A stretch of DNA of 64,000 bases from Streptomyces sp. NBC_01244 (GTDB lineage Bacteria; Actinomycetota; Actinomycetes; Streptomycetales; Streptomycetaceae), in contig NZ_CP108488.1 of assembly GCF_035987325.1 (NCBI RefSeq), forward strand, positions 2,852,001 to 2,916,000. Reading direction: 5' to 3'. The notes below the pieces were generated by a model. That model saw only the letters and a list, made by a program, of their open reading frames with translations. It was not told the origin of the DNA and made no database searches. A program made the position numbers and the translations under genes. Of the stretch, positions 35,161 through 43,513 are shown one piece after another (positions within the stretch are counted from its first letter, which is position 1; each line of letters starts with the position of its first letter).

Positions 35161-36303
35161 CTACAGGAGCTCGCGCAGCCGCTCCGCCAGCAGGTCCCAG
35201 CGCCACTTCTCCTCGACCCAGGCACGGCCGCGCTCGCCCATGCGTGCGCGCAGGGCCGGGTCCCGGAGCAGGGCGACGACGCGGTCGGCGGTCTCGGCCG
35301 GGGCCCCGCCGCGGACCACCCAGCCCGTCTCCCCGTCCAGCACGGCGTCCGGGGCGCCGCCGGAGTCGCCCGCGATCACCGGCAGGCCGGTGGCGGAGGC
35401 CTCCAGGTAGACGATGCCGAGGCCCTCCACGTCGAGCCCGCCGCGCCGGGTCCGGCAGGGCATCGCGAAGACGTCACCGGCCCCGTAGTGGGCGGGCAGT
35501 TCGGACCACGGGACGGCGCCCGTGAAGACGACGGACTCCGCGACCCCGGTCGAGGCGGCCAGGGCCCGCAGGTCGGCCTCGTAGGGGCCGCCGCCCACGA
35601 TCAGCAGGACGGCCTCCGGCAGCTCCGCCAGGATCCGCGGCATCGCCTCGATCAGCGTGTCCTGGCCCTTGCGGGGCACGAGCCGCGAGACGCAGACGAC
35701 CACGGGCCGGTCCGTCAGGCCCAGCCTCGCCCGGACCTCGGCGCCGCCCGACCCCGGATGGAAGGTCTTCTCGTCCACCCCCGGCGGGAGCTGCGTCATC
35801 CGCGCCGCCGCCCGGTCCGTCAGCGCCGGGGCGATCCGCGAACGGGTGTACTCCCCCAGGTAGGTCAGGGTGTCCGTGCCCTCGCCGATGCGCCGCAGCA
35901 GTTGGCGCGCCACCGGGAGCTGCGCCCAGCCCGCCTCGTGCCCGTGCGTGGTCGCCACGATCCGGCGCGCTCCGGCCCGGCGCAGCGCGGGGCCCATCAG
36001 GCCCAGCGGGGCCGCCGCGCCGAACCACACCGACGAGCAGCCGTGTTCGCGCAGCAGGCCCACGGCCCGGCGGGTGACCCTGGGGGTCGGCAGCAGCATC
36101 GTCGTGCGGTCGCGGACCACCTGGAAGGGCTGCTCCGCGTCGAAGGCGGCGGTGGCGGCGCGGGCCTCGGCCGAGTGCTTCCAGGTGGAGGCGTAGACCA
36201 CGACCCGGTCGGGGTCCAGGCGCAGCGCCATGTTGTGCAGGAAGGCCTGGATGCCCCCCGGCCGCGGCGGGAAGTCGTTGGTCACGATCAGCGTCTTGTC
36301 CAT
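35161..36303 (-). CDS. pimB: GT4 glycosyltransferase, PimB-like mannosyltransferase
   Basis: 380 aa GT-B enzyme. N-terminal IVTNDFPPRPGGIQAF, the VCVSRLVPRKGQDTLIEAMPRI segment that opens the second Rossmann domain, and the donor-binding DVEGLGIVYLEASATGLPVIAGDSGGAPDAV (EX7E) are characteristic. In mycobacteria the homologue next to fadD15 (Rv2188c) adds the second mannose to phosphatidylinositol mannoside on the cytoplasmic face. The same role is likely here given the context, though the acceptor is not proven by sequence. Confidence 0.9.
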   Translation of the reverse strand: MDKTLIVTNDFPPRPGGIQAFLHNMALRLDPDRVVVYASTWKHSAEARAATAAFDAEQPFQVVRDRTTMLLPTPRVTRRAVGLLREHGCSSVWFGAAAPLGLMGPALRRAGARRIVATTHGHEAGWAQLPVARQLLRRIGEGTDTLTYLGEYTRSRIAPALTDRAAARMTQLPPGVDEKTFHPGSGGAEVRARLGLTDRPVVVCVSRLVPRKGQDTLIEAMPRILAELPEAVLLIVGGGPYEADLRALAASTGVAESVVFTGAVPWSELPAHYGAGDVFAMPCRTRRGGLDVEGLGIVYLEASATGLPVIAGDSGGAPDAVLDGETGWVVRGGAPAETADRVVALLRDPALRARMGERGRAWVEEKWRWDLLAERLRELL

Positions 36304-36607
36304 CGCCTGCCGACCCTACCGGAGCGGGGCCCTGCGGGGCTCTGACCGGCGTACGGGGCTGCGTGCGGGGCCGCCCGGACCGGCGGAAGCAGGGCTGCGC
36401 CCGAGGCCCCTGGGGCTCCGCCCCGGACCCCGCTCCTCAAACGCCGGAGGGGCTGGATTTGGCCGACGGCGGCCCGGACGTGTCCGCCGACCACCGGAGG
36501 TGTCCGACGCCGCCGGGGCGAAATCAGCCCCTCCGGCGTTTGAGGAGCGGGGTCCGGGGGCTGGCCCCCGGCAACGGCGCCGCAGGATCCACCCCCGGGT
36601 CCGCCGG
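36304..36607. repeat. Composite repeat region C
   Basis: 304 bases downstream of the metallopeptidase gene. A CTCAAACGCCGG copy (36433-36457) and its inverted counterpart (36525-36549) can pair over roughly 27 bases around a loop of about 65 bases, forming a strong hairpin. No gene is supported. Confidence 0.78.
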
Positions 36608-37792
36608 CTAGCGGAACTCCCGGGTCAGGTCCTGCTGCCACGCTCGCGTCAGGCCCGCGGGGTCCGTGTGCAACGTGTCCGCCAGCGCCGTCGGGAGGGA
36701 CTCCCGGCCGGACTTCTCGTAGAGGGAGACCAGTGCCGCGTCCCCCCACCGGCGGGCGATGAGCCGGCAGGCCAGCCAGGAGCCCTCGTAGGCCCGCGCC
36801 AGTGCGTCCGCGTCCCCGCCGAAGGTGAAGGCCCCGGCGGCGGGGAGCTCCCCCGGCAGGTCGCCCCGCCGCACCGCGCGGGCGAGGGAGGGCGCGGCTT
36901 CGGCCGGGGTGCGGCCGCTGTCACGGTAGGCGGCCCAGTCCGCGAGGCCCTCGGAGAGCCAGAGCGGGGTCCGGGCGGTGGTCGCAGCCCGGGTGGCCAC
37001 GTGGGTGGTCTCGTGGGTCAGGATCACCTGGCGGCCCTCCGCCGTGAGCTGCCCGTACCCCTCCGGGTTCACCACGACCCGGTCGGCGGGGGCGGGGCCC
37101 TCGCCGGTCCGCCCGGTGGTGACCGCGCCCAGGCCCCGGTACTCGTCCGCGGGCCGCCCCAGCAGCGCCGCCATCGCGTCCAGCGAGCCGGGGACCAGCA
37201 CCACCACCCGGCCCGCCCACGGCCGCGGCCAGGCCGCGCTCGCCGCGGGCACCGCCTTGTCGGCTTCGGCGGCGATCTCGGAGAGGGAGCCGGAGCTCTG
37301 GCCGGAGCCGCCGAGCACCAGGGCGTGCGCCCCGCGCTCCACGGACACCGGGCCCTGGTCCCACAGCTGCGGCAGGGCTCCCGGGGCGGGCCGGTCGGCG
37401 GTCACCGCCCAGGAGCCGCCGCCCCGGGTGAGCTCCACTTCGCGGGCGGAGCCGGCCGGGGCGGCGTCGTATCCGCTGAGCCGGTAGCGCAGCTCCGCGC
37501 GCGCGAAGGCCCGTACGCCTTCCACCCGGACCGCGGAGACCTCGTACGCCCATCCCTCCAGCGGAATCGCCGCGAGGGCCGCGGGCGGGGCCGCCGACCA
37601 GGCGGCGACGGCCCTCCGGACGTCCCGTTCGGCGGGGTCCGCCGAAGGGACCCCGGAGCCGGAGGCGGACCCGGACCCGCCGAGCCCGGACCCGCATCCG
37701 GCGAGCGGCACGCACAGCAGCAGCAGGCACAGCAGCACCAGCGGCAGCGCGCGCGGGCGCCCGCGAAGGGTGGGGCCCAGGACCGGGAGCAT
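36608..37792 (-). CDS. Lipoprotein zinc metallopeptidase (HExxH)
   Basis: 394 aa from ATG 37792. The signal peptide ends in a lipobox (PLAGC, C33). A middle domain of unknown fold is followed by HETTH (260-264) and LSEGLADW with E281, the arrangement of a gluzincin catalytic site. It should be a membrane-anchored extracytoplasmic peptidase. Its substrate is not known. It lies between pimB and a NlpC/P60 hydrolase, so envelope work is likely. Confidence 0.82.
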   Translation of the reverse strand: MLPVLGPTLRGRPRALPLVLLCLLLLCVPLAGCGSGLGGSGSASGSGVPSADPAERDVRRAVAAWSAAPPAALAAIPLEGWAYEVSAVRVEGVRAFARAELRYRLSGYDAAPAGSAREVELTRGGGSWAVTADRPAPGALPQLWDQGPVSVERGAHALVLGGSGQSSGSLSEIAAEADKAVPAASAAWPRPWAGRVVVLVPGSLDAMAALLGRPADEYRGLGAVTTGRTGEGPAPADRVVVNPEGYGQLTAEGRQVILTHETTHVATRAATTARTPLWLSEGLADWAAYRDSGRTPAEAAPSLARAVRRGDLPGELPAAGAFTFGGDADALARAYEGSWLACRLIARRWGDAALVSLYEKSGRESLPTALADTLHTDPAGLTRAWQQDLTREFR

Positions 37793-37820
37793 CACCCGAT
37801 CGTACGCAGCGCAGCGCCGG

Positions 37821-37900
37821 GGGGCTGTCGTCACACTCCCGTCCGCCTCGCGACGCCTGGCACGCCCTTCGGGCGACGACGGGAGCGTGACGACAGCCCC
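37821..37900. repeat. Long hairpin element, copy 1
   Basis: Arms 37821-37843 and 37878-37900 pair at 22 of 23 positions around a 34-base loop. The 3' arm ends on the first base of the NlpC/P60 stop codon, so it probably acts as that gene's terminator. A homologous element in opposite orientation occurs at 56397-56500, with different but self-complementary arm sequences and a shared core (CGCGACGCCTGGCACG). Confidence 0.85.
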
Positions 37901-38952
37901 TAGGGCCGGGTCACCGAGGACACCGGCATCATCCCGACCGGGTCGTACCGCACGCGCGCCCCCGGGTACGGGGCGTGCACCACCTGGCCGTTGCCGACGT
38001 ACATGCCGACGTGGCTGGCGTCCGAGCGGTACGTCACCAGGTCCCCCGGGCGCGCCTCCGACAGCGGAACCCGCCGTCCGGCGTGCCGCTGCGCCTGCGA
38101 GGTGCGGGGCAGGGCCACGCCCGCCTGCCGGTACGACCACACCATCAGTCCGGAGCAGTCGAAGCCGGAGGGGCCGGTGGAACCCCATACGTAGGGCCGT
38201 CCGACGGCGGACCGGGCCGCCATCACGGCGGTCACGGCGCGGCCGGAGGAGGGACCGGAGGCCTCGGTGTCGGGGAGCTCCGGCAGGGCGTCGGGGCGGC
38301 CGCCGGAGCGCGAGGCCCGGTCGAAGTCGGCGCGCTCCTGCGTGGGCATCGCGTTCAGCAGCCGGCGGGCCGCGGCGAGCTTGGCGGTGACGGCGCGCTT
38401 CTCCTTCGCCACGTCGGCGCGCAGGGCGTCGAGTTCGGAGAGCTTGCGGGAGGCCTCCTGGCGTTCCTGGCCGAGCCGGCGCTGCTCGGCGCGCAGTTCG
38501 TCGAGCCGGCGGGCCTGGCGGCCGGAGAGCCGGTCGAGGGCGGCGGCCTTGGCGAGGTAGTCGTCCGGGTCGTCGGAGAGCATCAGCTCGACGGAGGGGT
38601 CGATGCCGCCGGCCCGGTATTGGGCTCCGGCGTAGGCGCCGAGCACCCCGCGCATGGTGTTGATGCGGTCCTGTCCGCGGGCCACCGCGTCCTGGACCCG
38701 GTCGACTTCGGCGCGCAGCCGGCCGGCGCGCTCGCCGGCCTGGTTGAAGCGCTCGGTGGCCTGTTCGGCCTCTTCGAAGAGCCGGTCGACCTGGGCGCGG
38801 GTGCCCGTGGAGGGCTCCTGCGGGAGGCCGGGGGCCGCGCCGGCGGGTGCGCCCGACATGAGAGCCGCCGCTCCCGCCGCCGTGGCGGTGAGGACGGTGA
38901 CCTTGGTGTTCCGGTCGAGGGCGCTGGGCCCGGACCGGCGATGGGACGCCAC
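37900..38952 (-). CDS. NlpC/P60 peptidoglycan hydrolase, coiled-coil type (first)
   Basis: 350 aa from a GTG at 38952. An N-terminal secretion signal (KVTVLTATAAGAAALMSGAPAGAA) is followed by a long Glu/Arg/Ala coiled coil at residues about 55-205 and a C-terminal NlpC/P60 domain. The domain carries the catalytic Cys in GFDCSGLMVWSY and His in ASHVGMYVGNG. It is a DL-endopeptidase cleaving cell-wall stem peptides, with the coiled coil probably regulating access. It is paralogous to the next gene. The terminal hairpin overlaps its stop. Confidence 0.92.
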   Translation of the reverse strand: MASHRRSGPSALDRNTKVTVLTATAAGAAALMSGAPAGAAPGLPQEPSTGTRAQVDRLFEEAEQATERFNQAGERAGRLRAEVDRVQDAVARGQDRINTMRGVLGAYAGAQYRAGGIDPSVELMLSDDPDDYLAKAAALDRLSGRQARRLDELRAEQRRLGQERQEASRKLSELDALRADVAKEKRAVTAKLAAARRLLNAMPTQERADFDRASRSGGRPDALPELPDTEASGPSSGRAVTAVMAARSAVGRPYVWGSTGPSGFDCSGLMVWSYRQAGVALPRTSQAQRHAGRRVPLSEARPGDLVTYRSDASHVGMYVGNGQVVHAPYPGARVRYDPVGMMPVSSVTRP

Positions 38953-39202
38953 GTGAAACCGCTCCCTCCTGCTGAGCGGGACCCGGGTCCGCCCTCCGTG
39001 GACGGCCGTGTGCCGGGGTTCCGCGCTGGCAGACAGTAGCCGCGCGGGAGGGCACCGGCCAACGACCTCCGGTGGGCACGCACAGTGACGCCCCGTCGGA
39101 GACGCAGGTCACCGGCGGGGCGTGTGGTCGGAGCGGGGCCTCGGAATTCGCCCGGATGGGCGGTGTACGGCGCGTCCGGTCGGGTCCTGGGCGGAGGGGG
39201 CG

Positions 39203-40234
39203 TCAGCCGACGCGCACGCCGAACTGGAACGGCATGTTGTCGATCGATTCGTACTTGACGCCGCTGCGCGGGTTCGAGGCGTGCAGCACCGTGTTGCCGC
39301 CCGCGTACAGGCCGACGTGGTGCAGGTCGCCGTAGAAGAACACCAGGTCACCCGGCTGGAGCTGGCTCCTGCCGATCCGGGTGCCGTCGTTGATCTGCGT
39401 GAACGTGGTGCGCGATATCGACACGTTGGCCTGCTTGTACGCCCATTGGGTCAGGCCCGAGCAGTCGAACGAGTTGGGCCCTTCGTGCCCGGATATGTAC
39501 GCGCTGCCGATCTTGGTCTTGGCGGCCGCGAGGGCGGCGCCGGCCCGGCCGGAGGGCTTCGCGTTGCCGAGATCGGGGACGCGCTCGCCGGCGCCGCGGC
39601 TGGCGCGGGAGTCGTCGTCCTTGATCTGCTGCCGCTCCTGGGCGGTCAGGGTGTTGAGGAGGGCCTGGGCCGCGGCGAGCTTGTCCGAGGAGGCCTTCTT
39701 CTTCTCGCCGAGCTCCTTGCGGGTGGCCTCGAGGTCGGTGAGCTTGCCCGCGGCCTCCTGGCGCTGCTGCGCGAGGGTGCGCTGCTTGGCCTGGATCTTC
39801 TGGACCGCTTCGACCTGCTGACCGCTCAGCTGCTCCAGGGTGGAGGCCTTGTCGAGGTAGTTGTCCGGGTCGGCCGAGAGGAAGAGCGCGAGGGACTGGT
39901 CGATGCCGCCGCTGCGGTACTGGGCGCTGGCCATCGAACCGAGCGTGCCGCGCAGCGCGTTGAGGTCCGCCTGGCCGCGGGCGACCTGGTCCTGGAGCTG
40001 CCCGATCTCGGTCTCGAGCTTGTCCTGGCGCTCCTGGGCGCCGTTGAACTTCTCGGTGGCCTGCTCCGCCTCTTCGTAGAGGGCGTCGACCTTCGCCTTG
40101 ACCTCGTCCTTGTTCGGCTTGGCGGGGGCGGCGTGAGCGGCCTGCCCCGAGAGGACCACGGCGGCTGCCGCGGTGACGCCGAGCACGGTCGTGCGCATGC
40201 GGGTCGGCTGCTTGGGTCGACGGTGGGACGCCAC
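39203..40234 (-). CDS. NlpC/P60 peptidoglycan hydrolase, coiled-coil type (second)
   Basis: 343 aa from GTG 40234 with AAGGAGAT upstream. It has the same layout as its neighbour: signal peptide (VLGVTAAAAVVLSGQAAHAA), coiled coil at about residues 30-195 (VDALYEEAEQATEKFNGAQE) and NlpC/P60 domain with Cys in SFDCSGLTQWAY and His in LHHVGLYAGG. The two probably arose by tandem duplication; a single gene (Rv2190c) occupies the place in mycobacteria, as recalled. It has its own promoter and a leader of about 100 bases. Confidence 0.92.
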   Translation of the reverse strand: MASHRRPKQPTRMRTTVLGVTAAAAVVLSGQAAHAAPAKPNKDEVKAKVDALYEEAEQATEKFNGAQERQDKLETEIGQLQDQVARGQADLNALRGTLGSMASAQYRSGGIDQSLALFLSADPDNYLDKASTLEQLSGQQVEAVQKIQAKQRTLAQQRQEAAGKLTDLEATRKELGEKKKASSDKLAAAQALLNTLTAQERQQIKDDDSRASRGAGERVPDLGNAKPSGRAGAALAAAKTKIGSAYISGHEGPNSFDCSGLTQWAYKQANVSISRTTFTQINDGTRIGRSQLQPGDLVFFYGDLHHVGLYAGGNTVLHASNPRSGVKYESIDNMPFQFGVRVG

Positions 40235-40347
40235 GAAGGCGATCTCCTTCTTCCTAGAGCCGCCGAAGGACGCAATCCGTCCTAGAAACTCAGCGACACC
40301 TTCGCTGCCACCCCGAATGAGTGAACTACCGCACGAAGGTTTGACTG

Positions 40348-40377
40348 ACCCTAGTGACCCTTCTGTGATCAGTTCAA
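40348..40377 (-). promoter_or_regulatory. Candidate promoter of the second NlpC/P60 gene
   Basis: On the minus strand TTGAAC (40377-40372) and TAGGGT (40353-40348) are 18 bases apart. This predicts a start near 40341 and a leader of about 105 bases. I could not match the leader to a known riboswitch. Confidence 0.5.
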
Positions 40378-40498
40378 ATCCTGTCGGCAAAAAACTCACC
40401 GTGCGACCAGGTTCTTTACCTACAGCGCACGCTCTGTGTCGGTGACTTGACGGTACGTTCCTGCGAGGCCCTACCAATTCCGGCATTGGGCCCAGCAG

Positions 40499-41860
40499 TT
40501 ACGAAACGCGCGAAAGCCGCTTCAGCAACAAGGCGGACGCCACCGGCCGCGCCCCGGCCTTGGCCACCCCGTCGGCGACCTCCCGGTCGGTGGAGACCAC
40601 CACCACCGGACGGCCCGACGGTTCGGCGCGCACCAGCTGGCGGATCAGCTCGTCCGCCGTCACCCCGGGCTTGGAGAACAGCACCCGCACCCCGCGCGGC
40701 GGCGCGAGCAGCACGGGGGCCGCCAGCTCCGCCCCGTCGAAGACGCAGGTCATCTCGGCGCCCGTCTGCGCGGCGAGCATCGACAGCCCGCCCAGCAGCC
40801 GCAGGCGCTGCTTCTCCAGCGGCATCGTCGGGTAGCCGGTCTTGGTGACGTTGTAGCCGTCGACCACCAGATGGGCCTGGGGCAGTGCCAGCAGCTGGTC
40901 CAGCAGCGCGGGGTCGGTCTCCGACAGGGCGCGCGCCGCGATGTCCTTCGGGGTCATCCGGCCCGGCTCCACCGCCTCCACCGTGTCGGCGGGCCGGGTG
41001 GAGACCGGCGGCAGCGCGAGCTCCCGGCGCAGTCCCGCGGCCGCGTCCAGCACGGTGTCCAGGAGCAGGCGCAGCCGCATGTCCTCGATGCTGCGCCCCT
41101 CGCGGGTGGCCCGGCGCGAGGTCTCCAGCGCCGATTCCACTTCTGCGAGGCGGGACTTGAGCCGCCGGGTCTCGCTCTCCGCGGTGGTCACCTGGGCGGC
41201 CGCCTCGGAGCGGATGCCGTCGACCTCCGCGTTGATCTTGCGCAGGGCCGCGTCGCCCCGCTTGACGTCGCTGAGGGCGCTGCGCAGCTTGCGCTGAAGC
41301 GATTCCGCTTCCTTGCGCGCCGCTTCCAGCTCGGCCCGCACCTGGTCGACACCCGTGCGCTGCAGTTCCCGTACGTGGGCCAGCTCCTCGCGGAGCCGCT
41401 CCATCTCGCGGCGCGCCTCCTCGTCGACCCGCTCGGCGTCGGCGCGCTGCGCCTCCTCGCCCGCGGCGGCGACCAGCTTGACCCAGCCGGCCGGCCGCAG
41501 GACGTACGCGGCGGCCGCGACGTCCAGCGGATCGGCGGCAGCGGGCGGCGCGCCCGACTCCAGCGCGGTGGCCAGGTCGGCCTGCGTCTCGCGGAGCTTC
41601 TCCGCGACCCGGCCCCGGAAGACGGGGTCGCTCTCCACGGCCGTGGCCATGGCGTTGCCGGCGAACTTGGCGCGCCGGGTCGGGGTGAAACGGGCGTACT
41701 GGCGCAACTGCGCCGGGAGGTCCGCGACCGTCAGCCCGCCGAAGGCGTCGGAGACGAGTGCGACGACCCGGCGCCGCACGCCTTCCGGCAGCGGGCGGTC
41801 GAGCACCTCCGCGGCGTCGCCGGCCGCGTCGGCCGGCTCAGCGCCGCTTGCTGGCTCCAC
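40499..41860 (-). CDS. NYN-domain (YacP/PIN-like) protein with coiled coil
   Basis: 453 aa from GTG 41860. Residues 140-270 are a long Glu/Arg/Ala coiled coil. The C-terminal 170 residues are a NYN nuclease domain (HLVVDGYNVTKTGYP with the metal-binding Asp, MTCVFDGAE, VVVVSTDREVADGV with a Thr-Asp pair). NYN proteins of the YacP/Rae1 group cleave RNA, some at the ribosome. The long N-terminal extension is the actinobacterial form. The gene is 43 bases downstream of a small zinc-ribbon gene and likely shares its operon. Confidence 0.87.
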   Translation of the reverse strand: MEPASGAEPADAAGDAAEVLDRPLPEGVRRRVVALVSDAFGGLTVADLPAQLRQYARFTPTRRAKFAGNAMATAVESDPVFRGRVAEKLRETQADLATALESGAPPAAADPLDVAAAAYVLRPAGWVKLVAAAGEEAQRADAERVDEEARREMERLREELAHVRELQRTGVDQVRAELEAARKEAESLQRKLRSALSDVKRGDAALRKINAEVDGIRSEAAAQVTTAESETRRLKSRLAEVESALETSRRATREGRSIEDMRLRLLLDTVLDAAAGLRRELALPPVSTRPADTVEAVEPGRMTPKDIAARALSETDPALLDQLLALPQAHLVVDGYNVTKTGYPTMPLEKQRLRLLGGLSMLAAQTGAEMTCVFDGAELAAPVLLAPPRGVRVLFSKPGVTADELIRQLVRAEPSGRPVVVVSTDREVADGVAKAGARPVASALLLKRLSRVS

Positions 41861-41903
41861 AATCCGTCACCCCTACCGTCATTCACCTGTGGGCGGGGCT
41901 CCG

Positions 41904-42143
41904 TCAGGAGTCCGCGCCCGGCCTGTCGACGAGCTCGATCTGGTCCACCGCGTTGCACCAGCGACAGCGGACCGACTCGATGGTCTCATTGACCACCTCG
42001 CGCTCCTCGACCTTGGGCTCCCCGGCGAGGTCCAGGTGGACGTACTCCACTACCTTCGACGAACGGGTGACGTCGAAGCGCGTGAGGTTGCCGCACAGGG
42101 TGCAGCGCCACCGGGTGGTGTCGGTCGGCAGGGGAACCGTCAT
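41904..42143 (-). CDS. Small zinc-ribbon protein
   Basis: 79 aa with two Cys pairs, CTLCGN near residue 14 and CRWCNA near residue 60, predicting one structural zinc. Between them is a hydrophilic beta-rich stretch. It probably forms an operon with the NYN-domain gene, so a nucleic-acid or ribosome-related role is plausible but unproven. No named family is recognised. Confidence 0.75.
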   Translation of the reverse strand: MTVPLPTDTTRWRCTLCGNLTRFDVTRSSKVVEYVHLDLAGEPKVEEREVVNETIESVRCRWCNAVDQIELVDRPGADS

Positions 42144-42278
42144 CAGGCCGCTCTCTCCTTCTATCGCTCACATGGCGCAAGCTCCGCACCCTCCCGTGTC
42201 GTCGCGGGTGGCGCGCGCGTGCGTGCGTAGCTCGTAACCCTACGGCCTGCCGCACCCGCTGGTGGGCCCGGCTGGGTC

Positions 42279-43013
42279 ATGCTCGGTCGCATGATCGTAA
42301 GGTGGCAGGCCGTACGCGAGGCCGCCCGGGGCCCGGTGGTCACCCACGCGCTGATCGCCGGCTGCTGCGTGGTGTTCGTACTGAGCCCGGCGTCGGGGCT
42401 GAACCCGGTCTACGGGACGGGCGATCAGCTCCTGACCACGGGCACGGCGTACTTCCGGCGCTGGGGCGTGGTCCCGGACGAGCTGTTCACCGGCTCGGGC
42501 CGGGCGGCGCTCACCCCCCTCACGGCCCTGTTCGTGCACGGGAGCTGGCTGCACCTGCTGGGCAACATGCTCTTCCTCTACGTCTTCGGGGCGATGACGG
42601 AGCGGCGCATGGGCCGGGCCGGGTTCCTCTGCTTCTACGTTTGTACGGGCTACCTGGCCCTGGCGGCGTACGCGGCGGCCTACGCCTCCTCGGACCAGAC
42701 CCTGGTCGGGGCCTCCGGGGCGATCTCCGCGGTCCTGGGTGCCTTCCTGTACCTGTTCCCCAGGGCGCGGGTGACGAGCCTGTTCCCGTTCCTGTTCTTC
42801 CTGCCGCTGCGGTTCCCGGCGTGGATCGTGCTGATGTTCTGGTTCGGCCTGCAGTGGCTGGCGGCACACCGGGCGGCGAGCGGACCCGGAGTCGCCTATC
42901 TGGCCCACGTGGTGGGCTTCTCGGTGGGCTTCCTCTACGCGTGGGCCCGCTACCGGGGTGGGACTAGAGTGGGTCGACCAGTGACAGTAGGCGAGGGAGA
43001 CAGCCAACCGTGA
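42279..43013 (+). CDS. Rhomboid-family intramembrane serine protease
   Basis: 244 aa with six or more membrane helices. The catalytic Ser is S146 in LVGASGAISAVLGA and the His is H210 in AYLAHVVGFSVGF. HGSWLHLLGNMLFLYVFG carries the conserved Asn/His oxyanion region. It cleaves within or near transmembrane segments of client proteins. It overlaps the following RAM-domain gene (GTGA), an unusual translational coupling. ATG 42279 is used here and 42291 is an alternative. Confidence 0.93.
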   Translation: MLGRMIVRWQAVREAARGPVVTHALIAGCCVVFVLSPASGLNPVYGTGDQLLTTGTAYFRRWGVVPDELFTGSGRAALTPLTALFVHGSWLHLLGNMLFLYVFGAMTERRMGRAGFLCFYVCTGYLALAAYAAAYASSDQTLVGASGAISAVLGAFLYLFPRARVTSLFPFLFFLPLRFPAWIVLMFWFGLQWLAAHRAASGPGVAYLAHVVGFSVGFLYAWARYRGGTRVGRPVTVGEGDSQP

Positions 43014-43291
43014 TCACCGCACTCGTGCTCATCAAGACCAGCGTGGACCGGATCCCCGAGATCGCCGAGGCCATCGCCGCGCTGGACAGCGTCAGCGAGG
43101 TCTACTCGGTCACGGGTACGTACGACCTCATCGCACTGGTCCGGGTGTCCCGGCACGAGGACCTGGCCGACATCATCCCCGGCCGCATCAGCAAGATCCC
43201 GGGCGTGGAGGCGACGGACACGCACGTGGCCTTCCGCACGTACTCCCAGCACGACCTGGAAGCGGCCTTCGCGATCGGCCTGGACGCGTAG
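43010..43291 (+). CDS. Stand-alone Lrp/AsnC ligand-binding (RAM) domain protein
   Basis: 93 aa consisting only of the RAM fold (ITALVLIKTSVDRIPEIAEAIAAL, EVYSVTGTYDLIALVRV, PGVEATDTHVAFRTYS); no helix-turn-helix is present. Stand-alone RAM proteins bind amino acids and can modulate full-length Lrp proteins or enzymes. The GTG start overlaps the rhomboid stop codon by four bases. A streptomycete homologue next to a rhomboid gene is, as far as I recall, a conserved arrangement. Confidence 0.88.
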   Translation: MITALVLIKTSVDRIPEIAEAIAALDSVSEVYSVTGTYDLIALVRVSRHEDLADIIPGRISKIPGVEATDTHVAFRTYSQHDLEAAFAIGLDA

Positions 43292-43372
43292 GACCTGGCC
43301 GGACGGGGAACCTCGGCAGGGCTCGGGCCCCAGTCCCGGGCTTCAGCCGGCACCGAGCCCGGGCGCGCCAAC

Positions 43373-43505
43373 CCAGCCGTCCGGCGCTTGAGGACCGGGG
43401 TCCGGGCAGCGCCCGGCTGGGGGTCCCCCGGACGGAGTCTGGGGGATGGTGGAAGGGCGGGTAGGGGACAGCCCCGCAGGGCAGCTGGCCCCCGCGGTCC
43501 CCGTC
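43373..43505. repeat. Composite repeat region D
   Basis: An inverted CTCAAGCGCCGG-type unit (43373-43398) followed by the GTGGAAGGGCGGGTAGGGGA block (43449-43468) shared with regions A and B. It lies between the RAM-protein and PLP-enzyme genes, which converge here. Confidence 0.7.
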
Positions 43506-43513
43506 GCGGCCCG

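Noticed and set aside
36608..39112. One 834-residue protein spanning the metallopeptidase and the NlpC/P60 region
   Set aside because: The true start is the ATG at 37792, which begins a proper lipoprotein signal; the upstream part is an out-of-frame reading of the NlpC/P60 gene.
40235..40400. c-di-AMP (ydaO) riboswitch before the second NlpC/P60 gene
   Set aside because: Such elements precede some streptomycete wall hydrolases, but I could not find the conserved segments in this leader. A covariance search would settle it.
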